DNA of 64,000 nt from Neptunicella marina (GTDB taxonomy: Bacteria; Pseudomonadota; Gammaproteobacteria; Enterobacterales; Alteromonadaceae), in the NCBI RefSeq assembly GCF_014270035.1, contig NZ_JACNEP010000013.1:1-64000 (forward strand), given 5' to 3'. Numbering within the stretch: the first letter of the stretch is position 1; each line of letters begins with the position of its first letter. Made by a program: the position numbers and the translations under genes. Of this stretch, positions 1 through 9,096 are shown one piece after another. The notes below the pieces were generated by a model, which did no database searches, was not told where the DNA came from, and saw nothing but the letters and a program-made list of their open reading frames with translations.

Positions 1-1
1 A

Positions 2-33
2 AAAATCCGATGACCTTACGATCATCGGATTTT
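2..33 (-). terminator. Rho-independent terminator after the PEP-CTERM gene
   Basis: A 12-bp inverted repeat (AAAATCCGATGA / TCATCGGATTTT) with an 8-base loop. On the minus strand it ends in a run of T. It lies about 80 bases beyond the stop of the PEP-CTERM gene. The plus-strand arm also ends in TTTT, so it may work in both directions. Confidence 0.7.
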
Positions 34-110
34 GATCCTCTTATGCCGAATGTCAACTTCTTAACTGATCGGCATTAGCCTGAAAAGGCTCTTTTTAAAT
101 CTAAATTTTA

Positions 111-602
111 TTATCTGTTACGAAGTTGACGAATTCCAAAAATACCTGCCAACATTAACAATATCATTCCCGGCTCTGGCACCTGAGTTGAATCTCCGCC
201 ATCGACCTGATCAACCCCATCAAAGGAAACGTTATAACCGCCATCCTGCAGTGGATCCTGATTGTCTGGTGAGAAGTTATTACCTGGTGCAGTTGGGTCG
301 GTTGGCTGATTCCCGTCAGTTCCGACAACAACAACATAATCACCAGGACCTAATCCATTAGAACCAACTGAGCCCGAACCCTGACCAATCAGTGATCCAT
401 TAGGACCATTCCATAAACTTAAATAAGGACCAAAACCGCCTGTTGCATTAATTTCAATATCTGCAGATGCACCAAGTGAAAAATAGTAATAATCAACATC
501 ATCATAAAAGTCTAAAGAACCAGTGAAATGAATCAAAGCAGCTTGAGATGCACATGAGAAAAGCAAAGAAATGCCAAGTAAGGTTTTAGTAACGAGCTTC
601 AT
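111..602 (-). CDS. PEP-CTERM sorted surface or secreted protein
   Basis: A 163-residue exported protein of unknown biochemical role. It has an N-terminal signal peptide (hydrophobic LLGISLLFSCASQA, cleaved near residue 21), a Gly/Asp/Asn-rich extracellular middle, and a C-terminal sorting signal: VPEPG near residue 141, a short hydrophobic helix, then the basic tail RQLRNR. This tripartite tail is the recognition signal of the exosortase/PEP-CTERM system, which processes surface or matrix proteins in exopolysaccharide-producing Gram-negative bacteria. The middle (FTGSLDFYDDVDYYYF) resembles the DVUA0089-type PEP-CTERM proteins. No exosortase gene is in the window, so the enzyme would be encoded elsewhere. 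It stands alone, about 220 bases downstream of gpsA on the same strand, with its own terminator. Confidence 0.85.
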   Translation of the reverse strand: MKLVTKTLLGISLLFSCASQAALIHFTGSLDFYDDVDYYYFSLGASADIEINATGGFGPYLSLWNGPNGSLIGQGSGSVGSNGLGPGDYVVVVGTDGNQPTDPTAPGNNFSPDNQDPLQDGGYNVSFDGVDQVDGGDSTQVPEPGMILLMLAGIFGIRQLRNR

Positions 603-783
603 AATACAGTCCTTTTAATCCTTCAATCGGGTATAACGGTGCAACTGCAAACCGCGAACACCACCACTGATTATTTTTAAAGCACGTTTTGTGCCAGGAT
701 GTGAATTATATTTAGAACGCCTACAGCTAAAGAATTGCGAACCGGTACAGTTATTTATTTTTAGAAACCGAAACAAATTCTGT

Positions 784-812
784 AAAAAAAGCTGACACAT
801 ATGTCAGCTTTC
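784..812 (-). terminator. Rho-independent terminator after gpsA
   Basis: The hairpin AAAGCTGACA / TGTCAGCTTT lies 11 bases beyond the gpsA stop codon. On the minus strand it is followed by a run of seven T. It closes the grxC-secB-gpsA transcript. Confidence 0.85.
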
Positions 813-822
813 TCAGCTATTT

Positions 823-1830
823 TTATTCAGACTTTTGACTTCGTCCCAACAGAGCCAAAGCCGCTTCTTTAGGACTTTTTTGCTTATATAGCACCTGATA
901 AATCTGCTCTGTGATAGGCATTTCCACCTGATGACGGCTGGCTAACATGTAAACCTCTTTGGTATTACGGAAGCCTTCTACCACCTGTCCAATTTCCTGC
1001 ATCGCTTGTTCAACACTTTTGCCCTGACCTAAAGCCAGACCAAAACGACGATTGCGCGATTGATTGTCAGTACAGGTTAAAACCAAATCACCTAACCCTG
1101 CCATGCCCATAAAGGTTTCAGGTTTTGCGCCTAGTGCAGCACCCAAACGAGTAAGCTCAGCTAACCCACGGGTAATCAAAGCTGTTCTGGCATTCGCACC
1201 AAAACCAATACCGTCCGCCAATCCCGCGCCAATGGCAATCACGTTTTTAACCGCACCACCTAGCTGAATACCAATAAAATCATCATTGCGATAAACCCGG
1301 AAGGTTTTACCACAATGCAACATACCGGCTAAGTCATTAGCAAAATCTTCATTGGTTGCAGCAATGGAAATTGCGGTAGGTAATCCGGCTGCCATTTCTT
1401 TAGCAAATGTAGGCCCTGATAACACCGCTAACGGACGACTATCTCCGACTATGTCAATTGCAACATCCTGCAATAAACAACCAGACTGAGGTTCCAGCCC
1501 TTTAGTCGCCCACGCAATTCGATGTTCATCAGTGAGCAATGGCTCAATAGTGCGCAACATGTCGCTAAATGCATGGCTTGGCACCACAATTAAAATATTG
1601 CGACTAAAAGCAATCGCTTTTTTCAGATCAGATTCAACAGCCAGTGCTTGTGGGAATTCAGCACCAGACAAATACTGTTTATTTTCACCGCTTTCTGCCA
1701 TTTGTTGAACTTGCTGCGCGTCACGTCCCCATAAACAGGTATCAACACCGTTACGAGCAAAACAAATGGCTAGCGCAGTCCCATATGATCCTGCGCCAAT
1801 AACCGAAAGCGTTTTACCGGTCACGCTCAT
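823..1830 (-). CDS. gpsA: NAD(P)+-dependent glycerol-3-phosphate dehydrogenase
   Basis: Reduces dihydroxyacetone phosphate to sn-glycerol 3-phosphate, the backbone for phospholipid synthesis, in the cytosol. The 335-residue length is normal. The N-terminal Rossmann motif is [10 protein letters not shown] (about residues 12-21). [15 protein letters not shown] (about 140-155) and [17 protein letters not shown] with the catalytic lysine (about 190-206) are family signatures, as is [10 protein letters not shown]. The start codon overlaps the secB stop by four bases (ATGA), so the two are probably translationally coupled, as in many gammaproteobacteria. Confidence 0.97.
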   Translation of the reverse strand: MSVTGKTLSVIGAGSYGTALAICFARNGVDTCLWGRDAQQVQQMAESGENKQYLSGAEFPQALAVESDLKKAIAFSRNILIVVPSHAFSDMLRTIEPLLTDEHRIAWATKGLEPQSGCLLQDVAIDIVGDSRPLAVLSGPTFAKEMAAGLPTAISIAATNEDFANDLAGMLHCGKTFRVYRNDDFIGIQLGGAVKNVIAIGAGLADGIGFGANARTALITRGLAELTRLGAALGAKPETFMGMAGLGDLVLTCTDNQSRNRRFGLALGQGKSVEQAMQEIGQVVEGFRNTKEVYMLASRHQVEMPITEQIYQVLYKQKSPKEAALALLGRSQKSE

Positions 1831-2363
1831 GCTTGTTCAGTCGGCGCTTCCGCTTGTTGCTGAGCCTGGGCTTCTTGTGCACGTTTTTGCATGTAAGCAG
1901 CAAATACTGCATCAAAGTTTACCGGATTCAGGTTGAACGCAGGGAAAGTACCACGATTTACCAAATTAGAAACCGCTTCCCGGGCATATGGGAATAGAAC
2001 GTTAGGGCAGAAGGCTCCTAACATGTGTGCGCCCTGAACTTCAGGCATTTCACCAATAGTGAAAATGCCGGCTTGCTGCACTTCAATCAGGAATGCAGTC
2101 TGCTCGCCTTGTTTTGCTGTCGCAGTGACGGACAATACAACTTCATATAAGTTATTGTCTAATTTGCTGCTACGTGTATCGATATCCAGCTGGATTTCAG
2201 GTTTCCACTCTTTAGTGAAAATGGCTGGGGAATTAGGCGCCTCAAAAGATAAATCTTTCAGATAAATACGCTGAATGCCAAATTGCTGACCTTCGGCATT
2301 TTGTTGATCTGCAGCCGCTGGAGCACCGTCCTGTGCATTAATGTTATTTTGTTCTTCGCTCAT
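1827..2363 (-). CDS. secB: Protein-export chaperone SecB
   Basis: A cytosolic tetrameric chaperone that keeps preproteins unfolded and hands them to SecA. The conserved core runs from [16 protein letters not shown] (about residue 30) through [20 protein letters not shown] (about 120) to [15 protein letters not shown]. At 178 residues it is longer than the usual ~155 because of Gln/Ala-rich extensions at both ends ([17 protein letters not shown] at the start, [11 protein letters not shown] at the end). It lies between grxC and gpsA on the same strand, the usual order. It overlaps gpsA by four bases. Confidence 0.97.
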   Translation of the reverse strand: MSEEQNNINAQDGAPAAADQQNAEGQQFGIQRIYLKDLSFEAPNSPAIFTKEWKPEIQLDIDTRSSKLDNNLYEVVLSVTATAKQGEQTAFLIEVQQAGIFTIGEMPEVQGAHMLGAFCPNVLFPYAREAVSNLVNRGTFPAFNLNPVNFDAVFAAYMQKRAQEAQAQQQAEAPTEQA

Positions 2364-2425
2364 GATTTTTCCTAATATTTCTTGAATTCGAATAGTCTAT
2401 TCGACCATTGAAGAGAGTTAATTTG

Positions 2426-2680
2426 TTATGCCAGAAGAGGGTCAAGCTCACCACGGGCTTCGAGAGCCATCATTTCGTCACAGCCCCCAATGTGCTGATC
2501 ATTAATAAAAATTTGTGGAACGGTAGACCCGCCATTTGCTCTTTCGAGCATCTGAGGACGCAATTCAGGTTGCTGGTCAATACGATACTCATTGTAAGCA
2601 ACCTGTTTCTGACGCAACAACATCACTGCCCGCATGCAATACGGACAATACGCTTTTGTATAAATCTCTACCTTTGCCAT
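2426..2680 (-). CDS. grxC: Glutaredoxin 3 (GrxC)
   Basis: A glutathione-dependent disulfide reductase of the cytosol, 84 residues, a typical glutaredoxin length. The active site CPYC lies at residues 12-15 (KAYCPYCMRA). The conserved TVPQIFIN with its cis-proline (about 54-61) and the GGCDE glutathione-binding turn (about 65-69) are present. It is 62 bases upstream of secB and nine bases downstream of the rhodanese gene, so it is likely cotranscribed with both. Confidence 0.96.
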   Translation of the reverse strand: MAKVEIYTKAYCPYCMRAVMLLRQKQVAYNEYRIDQQPELRPQMLERANGGSTVPQIFINDQHIGGCDEMMALEARGELDPLLA

Positions 2681-2689
2681 TCCAGCCTC

Positions 2690-3115
2690 TTATTTACTTA
2701 CAGGCAGGTTGGCTCCCACCCAAGTATTCATACCACCTTTCAACACATTCACCTGTGAAAAGCCTGCTTTTAACATTTGAGCAGCCGTTTTCTTAGCGGT
2801 CATGCCCATAGCGCAAACCACTATAATGGGCGTGTTTTTGTGTTTTTCAAGGCTAGTGAACTCGGCATTTTGTACTTGTTCCGATTTTAGGTTTTTAGCA
2901 CCTAAAATATGGCCTTTTTTAAATTCAGCGTTTGGGCGAATATCTACCACAACAGCATCTTGTTTGTTGATTAACAAGGTTGCATCGTGAGTACTGATTT
3001 CTTTAACCGCTGAAAAGTTTGCTGAGATATATCCAAATACGATGGCAAAAAACAGGGCTACCCATGCTCCGGCCAACCAATAATGATTACCAATAAACTC
3101 AATAAACTGCTGCAT
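2690..3115 (-). CDS. Membrane-anchored rhodanese-domain protein (YibN-like)
   Basis: A 141-residue protein with one N-terminal transmembrane helix (about residues 13-32) and a single cytosolic rhodanese domain (about 40-138). The rhodanese features are VVVDIRPNAEFKKGHI and the active-site loop CAMGMTA, with the presumed sulfur-accepting Cys101. Length and position next to grxC and secB match E. coli YibN. The exact substrate is unknown. It is the first gene of the minus-strand cluster rhodanese-grxC-secB-gpsA and diverges from gpmM across a 221-base gap. Confidence 0.9.
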   Translation of the reverse strand: MQQFIEFIGNHYWLAGAWVALFFAIVFGYISANFSAVKEISTHDATLLINKQDAVVVDIRPNAEFKKGHILGAKNLKSEQVQNAEFTSLEKHKNTPIIVVCAMGMTAKKTAAQMLKAGFSQVNVLKGGMNTWVGANLPVSK

Positions 3116-3278
3116 ATTGGCTGCTTCCCCTTACATTCTGATGAAATTGGCAAAAATGACTGCAAAGTATATAGAAATTCCACTTGTAAACCACCCCTCG
3201 ACCCTCGCTGTGGAATAACTTATTGCTAAGCCTGATAAAATTTAACCTTTCATTAACCAAATCAACGGCTTTAAGCGG

Positions 3279-3306
3279 TTGTTTATAAACGCAGTCAGGA
3301 TAAAAT
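3279..3306 (+). promoter_or_regulatory. Candidate sigma70 promoter of gpmM
   Basis: TTGTTT (3279-3284) and TAAAAT (3301-3306) are separated by 16 bases, 30 bases before the gpmM start. A ribosome-binding site GGAG at 3326-3329 precedes the ATG. The rest of the 3116-3336 gap must also hold the promoter of the divergent rhodanese cluster, which I could not place. Confidence 0.45.
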
Positions 3307-3336
3307 GGGAAATCATTTCTAATTTGGAGCTGCTAC

Positions 3337-4866
3337 ATGACAAATCGAAAACCTTTGGTGCTGATCATTCTCGATGGATGGGGGTATCGTGAAGACCCAA
3401 CCAATAACGCTATTGCTCAGGCCAACACCCCGGTTTTAGATAAGCTCAAGCAGGACTTCCCTAACACTCTGATTTCCGGCTCTGGATTAGATGTGGGTTT
3501 ACCCGATGGGCAAATGGGTAACTCAGAAGTGGGCCATGTGAATTTAGGTGCGGGTCGCATTGTTTATCAGGACTTTACCCGCATCACCAAAGCGATTCAG
3601 GATGGTGATTTCAACCAGAACCCTGTTTTAGTTGAAAACATCGATAAAGCAGTAAGCAAAGATAAAGCGGTACATATAATGGGGCTGCTGTCAGAAGGCG
3701 GCGTACATAGTCACCAGGACCATATTTTTGCTGCGATTAAATTGGCCGCCAAGCGCGGTGCTAACAAAATTTATCTGCATGCTTTCCTTGATGGACGCGA
3801 TACCCCCCCACGCAGTGCAGAACAGCCATTAAAACAAGCTGAAGCCTTATTTGCAGAACTGGGCGTGGGTAAAGTTGCCAGCCTGGTGGGTCGTTATTAT
3901 GCAATGGATCGTGATAATCGCTGGGATCGCGTGCAAGCCGCCTACGATTTAATCACTCAGGGCAAAGGCAAAAACGCAGCAACTGCGCTGGAAGGTTTGC
4001 AACAAGCCTACGATGACGACAAAAATGATGAATTCGTACCGGCCACCACAATCGGAGATGCTGTTTCTGTAGAAGACGGTGATGCAGTGTTATTTATGAA
4101 TTTCCGTGCTGACCGGGCCCGCGAAATCACCCGCGCTTTTGTTGAAACCGATTTTGATGGTTTCGACCGTGAAAAAACACCACAGCTGGCCGGTTTTGTG
4201 ATGCTGACTCAATATGCTGCAAGCATTAATGCCCCGATTGCTTTTGCACCGGAAGAACTGAAAAATGTAATGGGTGAGTGGTTAGCCAAACATAACAAAA
4301 CTCAACTACGTATTTCTGAAACTGAAAAATATGCACATGTGACCTTTTTCTACAGCGGTGGTCGTGAAGAACTTTACGAAGGTGAAGATCGTATTCTGGT
4401 TAAATCACCAGACGTTGCGACTTACGATTTACAGCCAGAGATGAACTCAACTGAACTCACCGACAAGTTGGTAGAGGCCATCGAGTCACAAAAATACGAT
4501 GCCATTATTTGTAACTACCCGAACGGTGACATGGTTGGTCACACCGGCGTGATGGAAGCTGCCATTAAAGCCTGTGAAGCCGTTGATGCTTGCATAGGCC
4601 GTGTTGTTGAAGCGCTTAAGAAAGTTGAGGGTGAATGTTTAATCACCGCAGACCATGGCAACGCAGAAAAAATGGTTGATGTGGAAAGTGGACAAGCTCA
4701 TACGGCACATACCAGCGATCCTGTGCCTTTCATTTACTTTGGTCGTAACGCGGATGCTCGTAGTGGCGGTACGTTAAGTGATGTGGCACCAACCATGTTG
4801 CATTTAATGGGCATGCCACAACCGCAGGAAATGACAGGAAAGCCCATCGTTACGCTAAAAGACTGA
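3337..4866 (+). CDS. gpmM: 2,3-bisphosphoglycerate-independent phosphoglycerate mutase
   Basis: Interconverts 3- and 2-phosphoglycerate in glycolysis, using two Mn2+ ions and a phosphoserine intermediate. The 509-residue length fits the family. The N-terminal metal site is [13 protein letters not shown], the phosphorylated serine is Ser63 in QMGNSEVGH, and the lid and phosphatase domain signatures [30 protein letters not shown] and ITADHGNAE are all present. It starts with ATG behind GGAG. The envC homologue begins about ten bases downstream, so the two are likely cotranscribed. Confidence 0.98.
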   Translation: MTNRKPLVLIILDGWGYREDPTNNAIAQANTPVLDKLKQDFPNTLISGSGLDVGLPDGQMGNSEVGHVNLGAGRIVYQDFTRITKAIQDGDFNQNPVLVENIDKAVSKDKAVHIMGLLSEGGVHSHQDHIFAAIKLAAKRGANKIYLHAFLDGRDTPPRSAEQPLKQAEALFAELGVGKVASLVGRYYAMDRDNRWDRVQAAYDLITQGKGKNAATALEGLQQAYDDDKNDEFVPATTIGDAVSVEDGDAVLFMNFRADRAREITRAFVETDFDGFDREKTPQLAGFVMLTQYAASINAPIAFAPEELKNVMGEWLAKHNKTQLRISETEKYAHVTFFYSGGREELYEGEDRILVKSPDVATYDLQPEMNSTELTDKLVEAIESQKYDAIICNYPNGDMVGHTGVMEAAIKACEAVDACIGRVVEALKKVEGECLITADHGNAEKMVDVESGQAHTAHTSDPVPFIYFGRNADARSGGTLSDVAPTMLHLMGMPQPQEMTGKPIVTLKD

Positions 4867-4877
4867 TTAACACCTTG

Positions 4878-6032
4878 ATGCTTTTTGCAATAAACAAACA
4901 TAAATGGGGGCCTTTGTTGGCTCTCATTCTGTTTGTGGTGCCCGCTACTCAGGCGCAGGAACAAGAAAAGCAAAAGCTGGATGATATTCAGCAGCAAATT
5001 AAAGATAAACAAAAACAAATCGAAACCAATTTAGCCCAGGCCAAAGCATTAGAAGCACAACTAAAACAGCAAGAATTAGCTATCGCAAAAAGTGCCAAAG
5101 CACTCAATCAAACCCGCGATGATTTGCGCGAGACACAGGCACAGCAAAAACAATTAAAACAACGTCAACGCGAATTACAAACCAAACAAGACCAGCAAGA
5201 ATCGGTGCTGGCTAAACAGCTACGCTCTGCTTATATGGCGGGAAATCATGATTACGCCAAAATGATTTTTAACCTGCAAAGTGCCAGTGCATTTGAGCGC
5301 ATGCTGACTTACTACCAATATCTGAATACCGAACGTCAGCAACAAATAGATGAATTTAAACAGCGTGGCATTGAACTGGCAGCCATTGCCGGGCAATTAC
5401 TGGAAAAAGCCAGTAAACTCAAACAATTAGAACAAGATCAGCAACAGCAACAGCAACAATTAGCCAGTCAGCAAAAACAACGTGAACAGACGCTGGCCTC
5501 CTTAACCAAAAAAATTGATTCCGACGCAGAAAAAGTCGAACAGCTGCAAATTAATGAACAGACCCTGCTGCAAGCTCTGCAAGCCGCACAGGAAAAAGCG
5601 CGTCAGGCAGAGCGTTCTGATTCTGAAATAACATTAAATGGTTTAGCCAAACAACGTGGCAAATTAATTCATCCGGTAGATGGCCGTATGCGACGTTTAT
5701 TTGGTGCCAGACGTCAGGGGCAGGTTCGCTGGAAAGGCATATTAATCTATGCCGATGAAGGCAAACAGGTGCAAGCGGTTGACGATGCCAGGGTATTATA
5801 TGCCGATTGGTTAAAAGGATTTGGGCTGGTTATCGCACTGGATCATGGTGACGGCTACATGAGTTTGTACGGTCATAATCAGGCGCTGTTAAAGCAAGTA
5901 GGCGATAGCGTTCATCGCGGAGACTCCATCGCACTGGTCGGCCAGAGTGGTGGCCAAAGTCGTCCTGGATTGTATTTCGAAATCCGACATAAAGGTGAGC
6001 CGGTCAACCCAAGTAAATGGCTGGTTCGTTAA
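4878..6032 (+). CDS. envC: Murein hydrolase activator EnvC
   Basis: A periplasmic activator of the cell-division amidases. It has a signal peptide (LLALILFVVPATQAQ, residues about 12-26), a long Gln/Lys-rich coiled coil (about 30-250) and a C-terminal LytM/M23 domain (about 265-383). The LytM site is degenerate: the first ligand motif, usually HxGxD, reads RWKGIL, and the final HxH reads LYFEIR. This agrees with EnvC being a regulator rather than a protease. I chose ATG 4878; a TTG immediately before it is also possible. No strong ribosome-binding site is visible, and the gene sits 11 bases after gpmM, suggesting coupling. Confidence 0.93.
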   Translation: MLFAINKHKWGPLLALILFVVPATQAQEQEKQKLDDIQQQIKDKQKQIETNLAQAKALEAQLKQQELAIAKSAKALNQTRDDLRETQAQQKQLKQRQRELQTKQDQQESVLAKQLRSAYMAGNHDYAKMIFNLQSASAFERMLTYYQYLNTERQQQIDEFKQRGIELAAIAGQLLEKASKLKQLEQDQQQQQQQLASQQKQREQTLASLTKKIDSDAEKVEQLQINEQTLLQALQAAQEKARQAERSDSEITLNGLAKQRGKLIHPVDGRMRRLFGARRQGQVRWKGILIYADEGKQVQAVDDARVLYADWLKGFGLVIALDHGDGYMSLYGHNQALLKQVGDSVHRGDSIALVGQSGGQSRPGLYFEIRHKGEPVNPSKWLVR

Positions 6033-6075
6033 TTAATAGGTTGACCCTATATCTGAGTTCAATAAACTGGATTGC

Positions 6076-6927
6076 ATGATAATCATAATAAAAAGCAATA
6101 TAGTGCGCACTATTTTAACTGGCCTTAGTTTTGTCTGTATGACACTTGCAAACGTTTGTCAGGCGGGTGAAGTTGCTTTAATTATTGATGATATGGGCAA
6201 TACACGCGCTGATGAAAAAGCGTTTAACTTACCTGCCCAGGTCACCTTTGCCATTTTACCGCACACCCCCTATTCCAAAGAATTTTCTCAGCGTTCAGAC
6301 ATACAGGGGCGTGAGGTAATGTTGCATATGCCTATGGAATCACTGGCTGGAACTTACCCCGGCCCCGGTACAATCACTTCTTCCATGGTACCGCAATTAA
6401 TCACTCAAAAATTACAATCGGCCTTAACCGATATCCCCAACGCGGTTGGTATTAATAATCATATGGGCAGTAAGCTGACTCAGCTTACCTTACCGATGGA
6501 AACCACCATGTCATTTTTAAAACAACATGGATTGTATTTTGTGGATAGCCGAACGACTCGATACAGCCGTGCGGAGAAAATTGCCCATGAAAACGGTGTT
6601 GTCAGCTGGCACCGTAATGTATTTATTGATCACACATTGAATGAAAGTGACATGCAACGCCAGTTTGACCGGTTAATGCGTATTGCTCAACGTTATAAAA
6701 GAGCGGTCGGGATTGGACATCCTCATCCCAAAACATTACGTTTTTTACAACAGCGTCTGCCCTTACTCGAACGCGCCGGTATAAAATTGATTCCTGTGAG
6801 TGATTTGTTCAGTGGTAAAGCAGCATCTTATTTGCTCGCCAAACAAAAAGATTCACCACAACCATCGTCAATTTCCGTTAGTCAGGTGCCTGAACCTGGT
6901 GCAATTAGTACCACCGGAACACAATAA
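6076..6927 (+). CDS. yibQ: Divergent polysaccharide deacetylase family protein (YibQ)
   Basis: A 283-residue exported protein of the divergent polysaccharide deacetylase family (formerly DUF610). A hydrophobic signal sequence covers about residues 8-30. The domain begins with EVALIIDDMGN and continues with TFAILPHTPYS, REVMLHMPME, GINNHMGSKLT, YFVDSRTT and AVGIGHPHP, the family's Asp/His landmarks. It follows gpmM and envC in the same order as E. coli yibQ. The substrate is not established for the family. The low-complexity C-terminal tail contains VPEPG, but no membrane helix follows, so it is not a sorting signal. Confidence 0.92.
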   Translation: MIIIIKSNIVRTILTGLSFVCMTLANVCQAGEVALIIDDMGNTRADEKAFNLPAQVTFAILPHTPYSKEFSQRSDIQGREVMLHMPMESLAGTYPGPGTITSSMVPQLITQKLQSALTDIPNAVGINNHMGSKLTQLTLPMETTMSFLKQHGLYFVDSRTTRYSRAEKIAHENGVVSWHRNVFIDHTLNESDMQRQFDRLMRIAQRYKRAVGIGHPHPKTLRFLQQRLPLLERAGIKLIPVSDLFSGKAASYLLAKQKDSPQPSSISVSQVPEPGAISTTGTQ

Positions 6928-7000
6928 AAAAGCACTTATTTTTCAGTTACTTTATGCCACATCCCGTAACGTGGTCAGATCAGAGATTTGCAACACCGCC

Positions 7001-7023
7001 AAAATGTTATATTATAACGTCAT
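7001..7023 (+). promoter_or_regulatory. Zur-box-like operator upstream of merC-type gene
   Basis: A perfect 13-base palindrome GTTATA-T-TATAAC (7006-7018) lies inside a longer AT-rich match. From memory the gammaproteobacterial Zur consensus has the core ATGTTATAnTATAACAT. The left half here agrees almost fully; the right half agrees in its inner six bases. It sits 35 bases before the ATG of the MerC-domain gene, a position suited to repression in zinc-replete cells. Confidence 0.65.
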
Positions 7024-7058
7024 TGTAAAGCGATGTGTTTTAAGGCTAATCACAATAT

Positions 7059-7475
7059 ATGAGCATCAACAAAAATGGACAATTGGACAGATTTGGTATC
7101 TGGATCAGCAGCTTATGTGCGATCCATTGCCTTGCTCTGCCTTTATTGCTACCGATTTTACCGCTGATCAGCTCAAGCATTTTTGCCGCCACATGGTTTG
7201 AACGTATTATTTTATCACTGTCATTACTGGTAGGTACCTGGGCGTTACTCAGTGGTTTTTATCGCTACCATCGCAGACTGTATCCGCTTTTCTGCTTGAT
7301 GGCAGGTGGATTGATATATTGGAATAAAGACATTCTGGGTCACAGTATGGAACCCTTCACCATTGCATTGGGTGCAGGATTATTAGTGGGTGCGCATATC
7401 GCCAATTTGAGATTGTGTAGCCAGAACAAAAAATGCGCTCATCGCCCTACAACTGAACTAAGTTCTAAATCTTAA
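7059..7475 (+). CDS. MerC-domain membrane protein, possible zinc-linked transporter
   Basis: A 138-residue inner-membrane protein with four predicted helices and the MerC-type first helix GIWISSLCAIHCLALPLLLP, which carries a CxxxC pair. The cysteines in MerC bind mercuric ion. The C-terminus has further Cys/His residues (LRLCSQNKKCAHRP). No merR, merA or merT lies nearby. The Zur-box-like site just upstream argues instead for zinc or divalent metal handling. The last 11 bases overlap the 3' end of the convergent gene at 7465. Confidence 0.85.
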   Translation: MSINKNGQLDRFGIWISSLCAIHCLALPLLLPILPLISSSIFAATWFERIILSLSLLVGTWALLSGFYRYHRRLYPLFCLMAGGLIYWNKDILGHSMEPFTIALGAGLLVGAHIANLRLCSQNKKCAHRPTTELSSKS

Positions 7476-8214
7476 CCACGCCGCTTAGCCCTTCCGGCTG
7501 CCAGTTAAATTCACCTTCAAATTTATGTGCCCGTCTTACCATGGCTTTATCCGGGGTATTGGTAAACACCCCATCGACACCCATTTTGGCTAACACGTCT
7601 AAATCGGCGATTTCATCCACCGTAAACACATAAACCTGCAAACCACGTTGTTTCGCATCGTTTACAAATGCAGAGGTTAGGCAATCCATATCGATGTTAA
7701 TCGAGTAAGCATCTAGTTGCTGAGCAAAGGCTGCATAGTCGAGGGGACTGGAAGAGGTAAGTGCACCAATCTGTATATCAGGACGCAACTGTTTTACTTC
7801 AAATAACAAATGATGGTTAAACGATGAAATTAAAAACTGATGTAATTCGAAATTTAATTCATCAACTGCACGATCAATCAGTTTCACCACAGGCAATAAA
7901 TCGCTTATGCCTTTTAATTCAATATTAAGCAGACACTGGCCATTAATACACTGCATGGTTTCCCACAAGGTTGGGATTTTCTGTCCCATACCGGCATCCA
8001 GTTCACGCAGCTGTTCAAGAGTATAATCACTTAATTGTCCATGGGTTTTAGTGGTGCGTTTTAACCAGCGGTCATGAATCACTAAAATCTCATCAGCGAC
8101 CGCATGCACGTCTATTTCAATACCATCGACTTGCATGGCCATGGCTTTTTCAAAGGCCAGCAGGGTATTTTCCGGTGCATCGGCACTCGCACCGCGGTGT
8201 GCCAGAATCAGCAT
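7465..8214 (-). CDS. ugpQ: Glycerophosphodiester phosphodiesterase, UgpQ-like
   Basis: Hydrolyses glycerophosphodiesters to sn-glycerol 3-phosphate and an alcohol. The 249 residues match the cytosolic UgpQ type, with no signal peptide. The N-terminal catalytic motifs are ILAHRGASADAPENT, GIEIDVHAVAD and LVIHDRWLKRTT, which supply the paired His residues and the acidic metal ligands. The C-terminal VFTVDEIADLDVLAKMGVDG and GVFTNTPDKA are also characteristic. It is the third gene of a psd-EamA-ugpQ transcript, six bases after the transporter gene. The link to psd suggests phospholipid turnover. Confidence 0.93.
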   Translation of the reverse strand: MLILAHRGASADAPENTLLAFEKAMAMQVDGIEIDVHAVADEILVIHDRWLKRTTKTHGQLSDYTLEQLRELDAGMGQKIPTLWETMQCINGQCLLNIELKGISDLLPVVKLIDRAVDELNFELHQFLISSFNHHLLFEVKQLRPDIQIGALTSSSPLDYAAFAQQLDAYSINIDMDCLTSAFVNDAKQRGLQVYVFTVDEIADLDVLAKMGVDGVFTNTPDKAMVRRAHKFEGEFNWQPEGLSGVVKI

Positions 8215-8220
8215 AAAATT

Positions 8221-9096
8221 CTAGTCGTGTGATTTACTATGCAGTTTGTGTGCATTGATGGTTTCGTACACAGCAGCTGAAATCACCAGTGCACCACCCA
8301 CCAATGTTTGCCAGGTTGGACTTTCATCTATCACTATCATAGCTAATATCACCCCATATAAAGGTTGCATACAGGCAACAAGTGAAAATGTTTTAGCACG
8401 CAAATGTTGCAAAGATGCTGCAACCAGTGCATGTGGCGCTGCCGTACAAAAGGTACCCAGGATCACAATTAACCACAAAGTTTTGGAAGACGCATCAACT
8501 AAATTCGGTGAGATAAACCACACCAACACCGCCGCAATAACCAAGGTTTGATAGGCCATGGCATGGGCGCCGGAATAGTGATTAAAATATTTGCGGTGTA
8601 CCAGATTACGCAACGCATAAAGTACAGCTGAAAAAATACCTATGCCAATGCCTAGCGTGACATCATTGTTTAATTCCGTATCGGGCAATATTAAAAATAT
8701 GCCCAAAAACACCACTACCGCACTCACGATATCCTGATAAACAAGGCGTGTGCCTTCGAAAAAAGGTTCTAAAAATACGGTAATGACAGGAAAGGTAAAT
8801 AACGCAATCATACCCACAGAAACCGATGAATATTGCATGGCTGCAAAATAGGTTACCCAGTGCGTGGCCATCAATACACCGAGTATCAAGGCAATCAGAT
8901 AATCACGTGCACTATATAACTTCAGCGAACCTTTGGTCAGCTTTACCAGAACAATCAGGGTAATACTGGCGACAATAGAACGGCCAAATGTAATATCGGT
9001 GGCAGACAATGGAATGACTTTAGAAAACAACGCCGTAAAGCCAAGTAGCATTACGGCGATGTGCAGTGAATATAAACTACGCTTTACGGCATTCAC
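8221..9096 (-). CDS. EamA/DMT-family transporter
   Basis: A 291-residue inner-membrane protein with ten predicted helices in two EamA repeats (about residues 10-140 and 150-280), for example [20 protein letters not shown] in the first and the final [18 protein letters not shown] repeat signature. Drug/metabolite family members export amino acids, nucleotides or other small metabolites; the substrate cannot be read from the sequence. Its start overlaps the psd stop by four bases (ATGA). Confidence 0.9.
   Translation of the reverse strand: MNAVKRSLYSLHIAVMLLGFTALFSKVIPLSATDITFGRSIVASITLIVLVKLTKGSLKLYSARDYLIALILGVLMATHWVTYFAAMQYSSVSVGMIALFTFPVITVFLEPFFEGTRLVYQDIVSAVVVFLGIFLILPDTELNNDVTLGIGIGIFSAVLYALRNLVHRKYFNHYSGAHAMAYQTLVIAAVLVWFISPNLVDASSKTLWLIVILGTFCTAAPHALVAASLQHLRAKTFSLVACMQPLYGVILAMIVIDESPTWQTLVGGALVISAAVYETINAHKLHSKSHD

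Noticed and set aside
615-800. 61-residue open frame upstream of the PEP-CTERM gene on the minus strand
   Set aside because: No ribosome-binding site or recognisable composition, and it overlaps the gpsA terminator hairpin.
6885-6924. VPEPG near the end of the YibQ-like protein, resembling a PEP-CTERM signal
   Set aside because: No hydrophobic helix or basic tail follows; the protein ends ten residues later.
7059-7475. Mercury-resistance locus
   Set aside because: Only a MerC-type membrane gene is present; merR, merT, merP and merA are missing and the upstream site looks like a Zur box.
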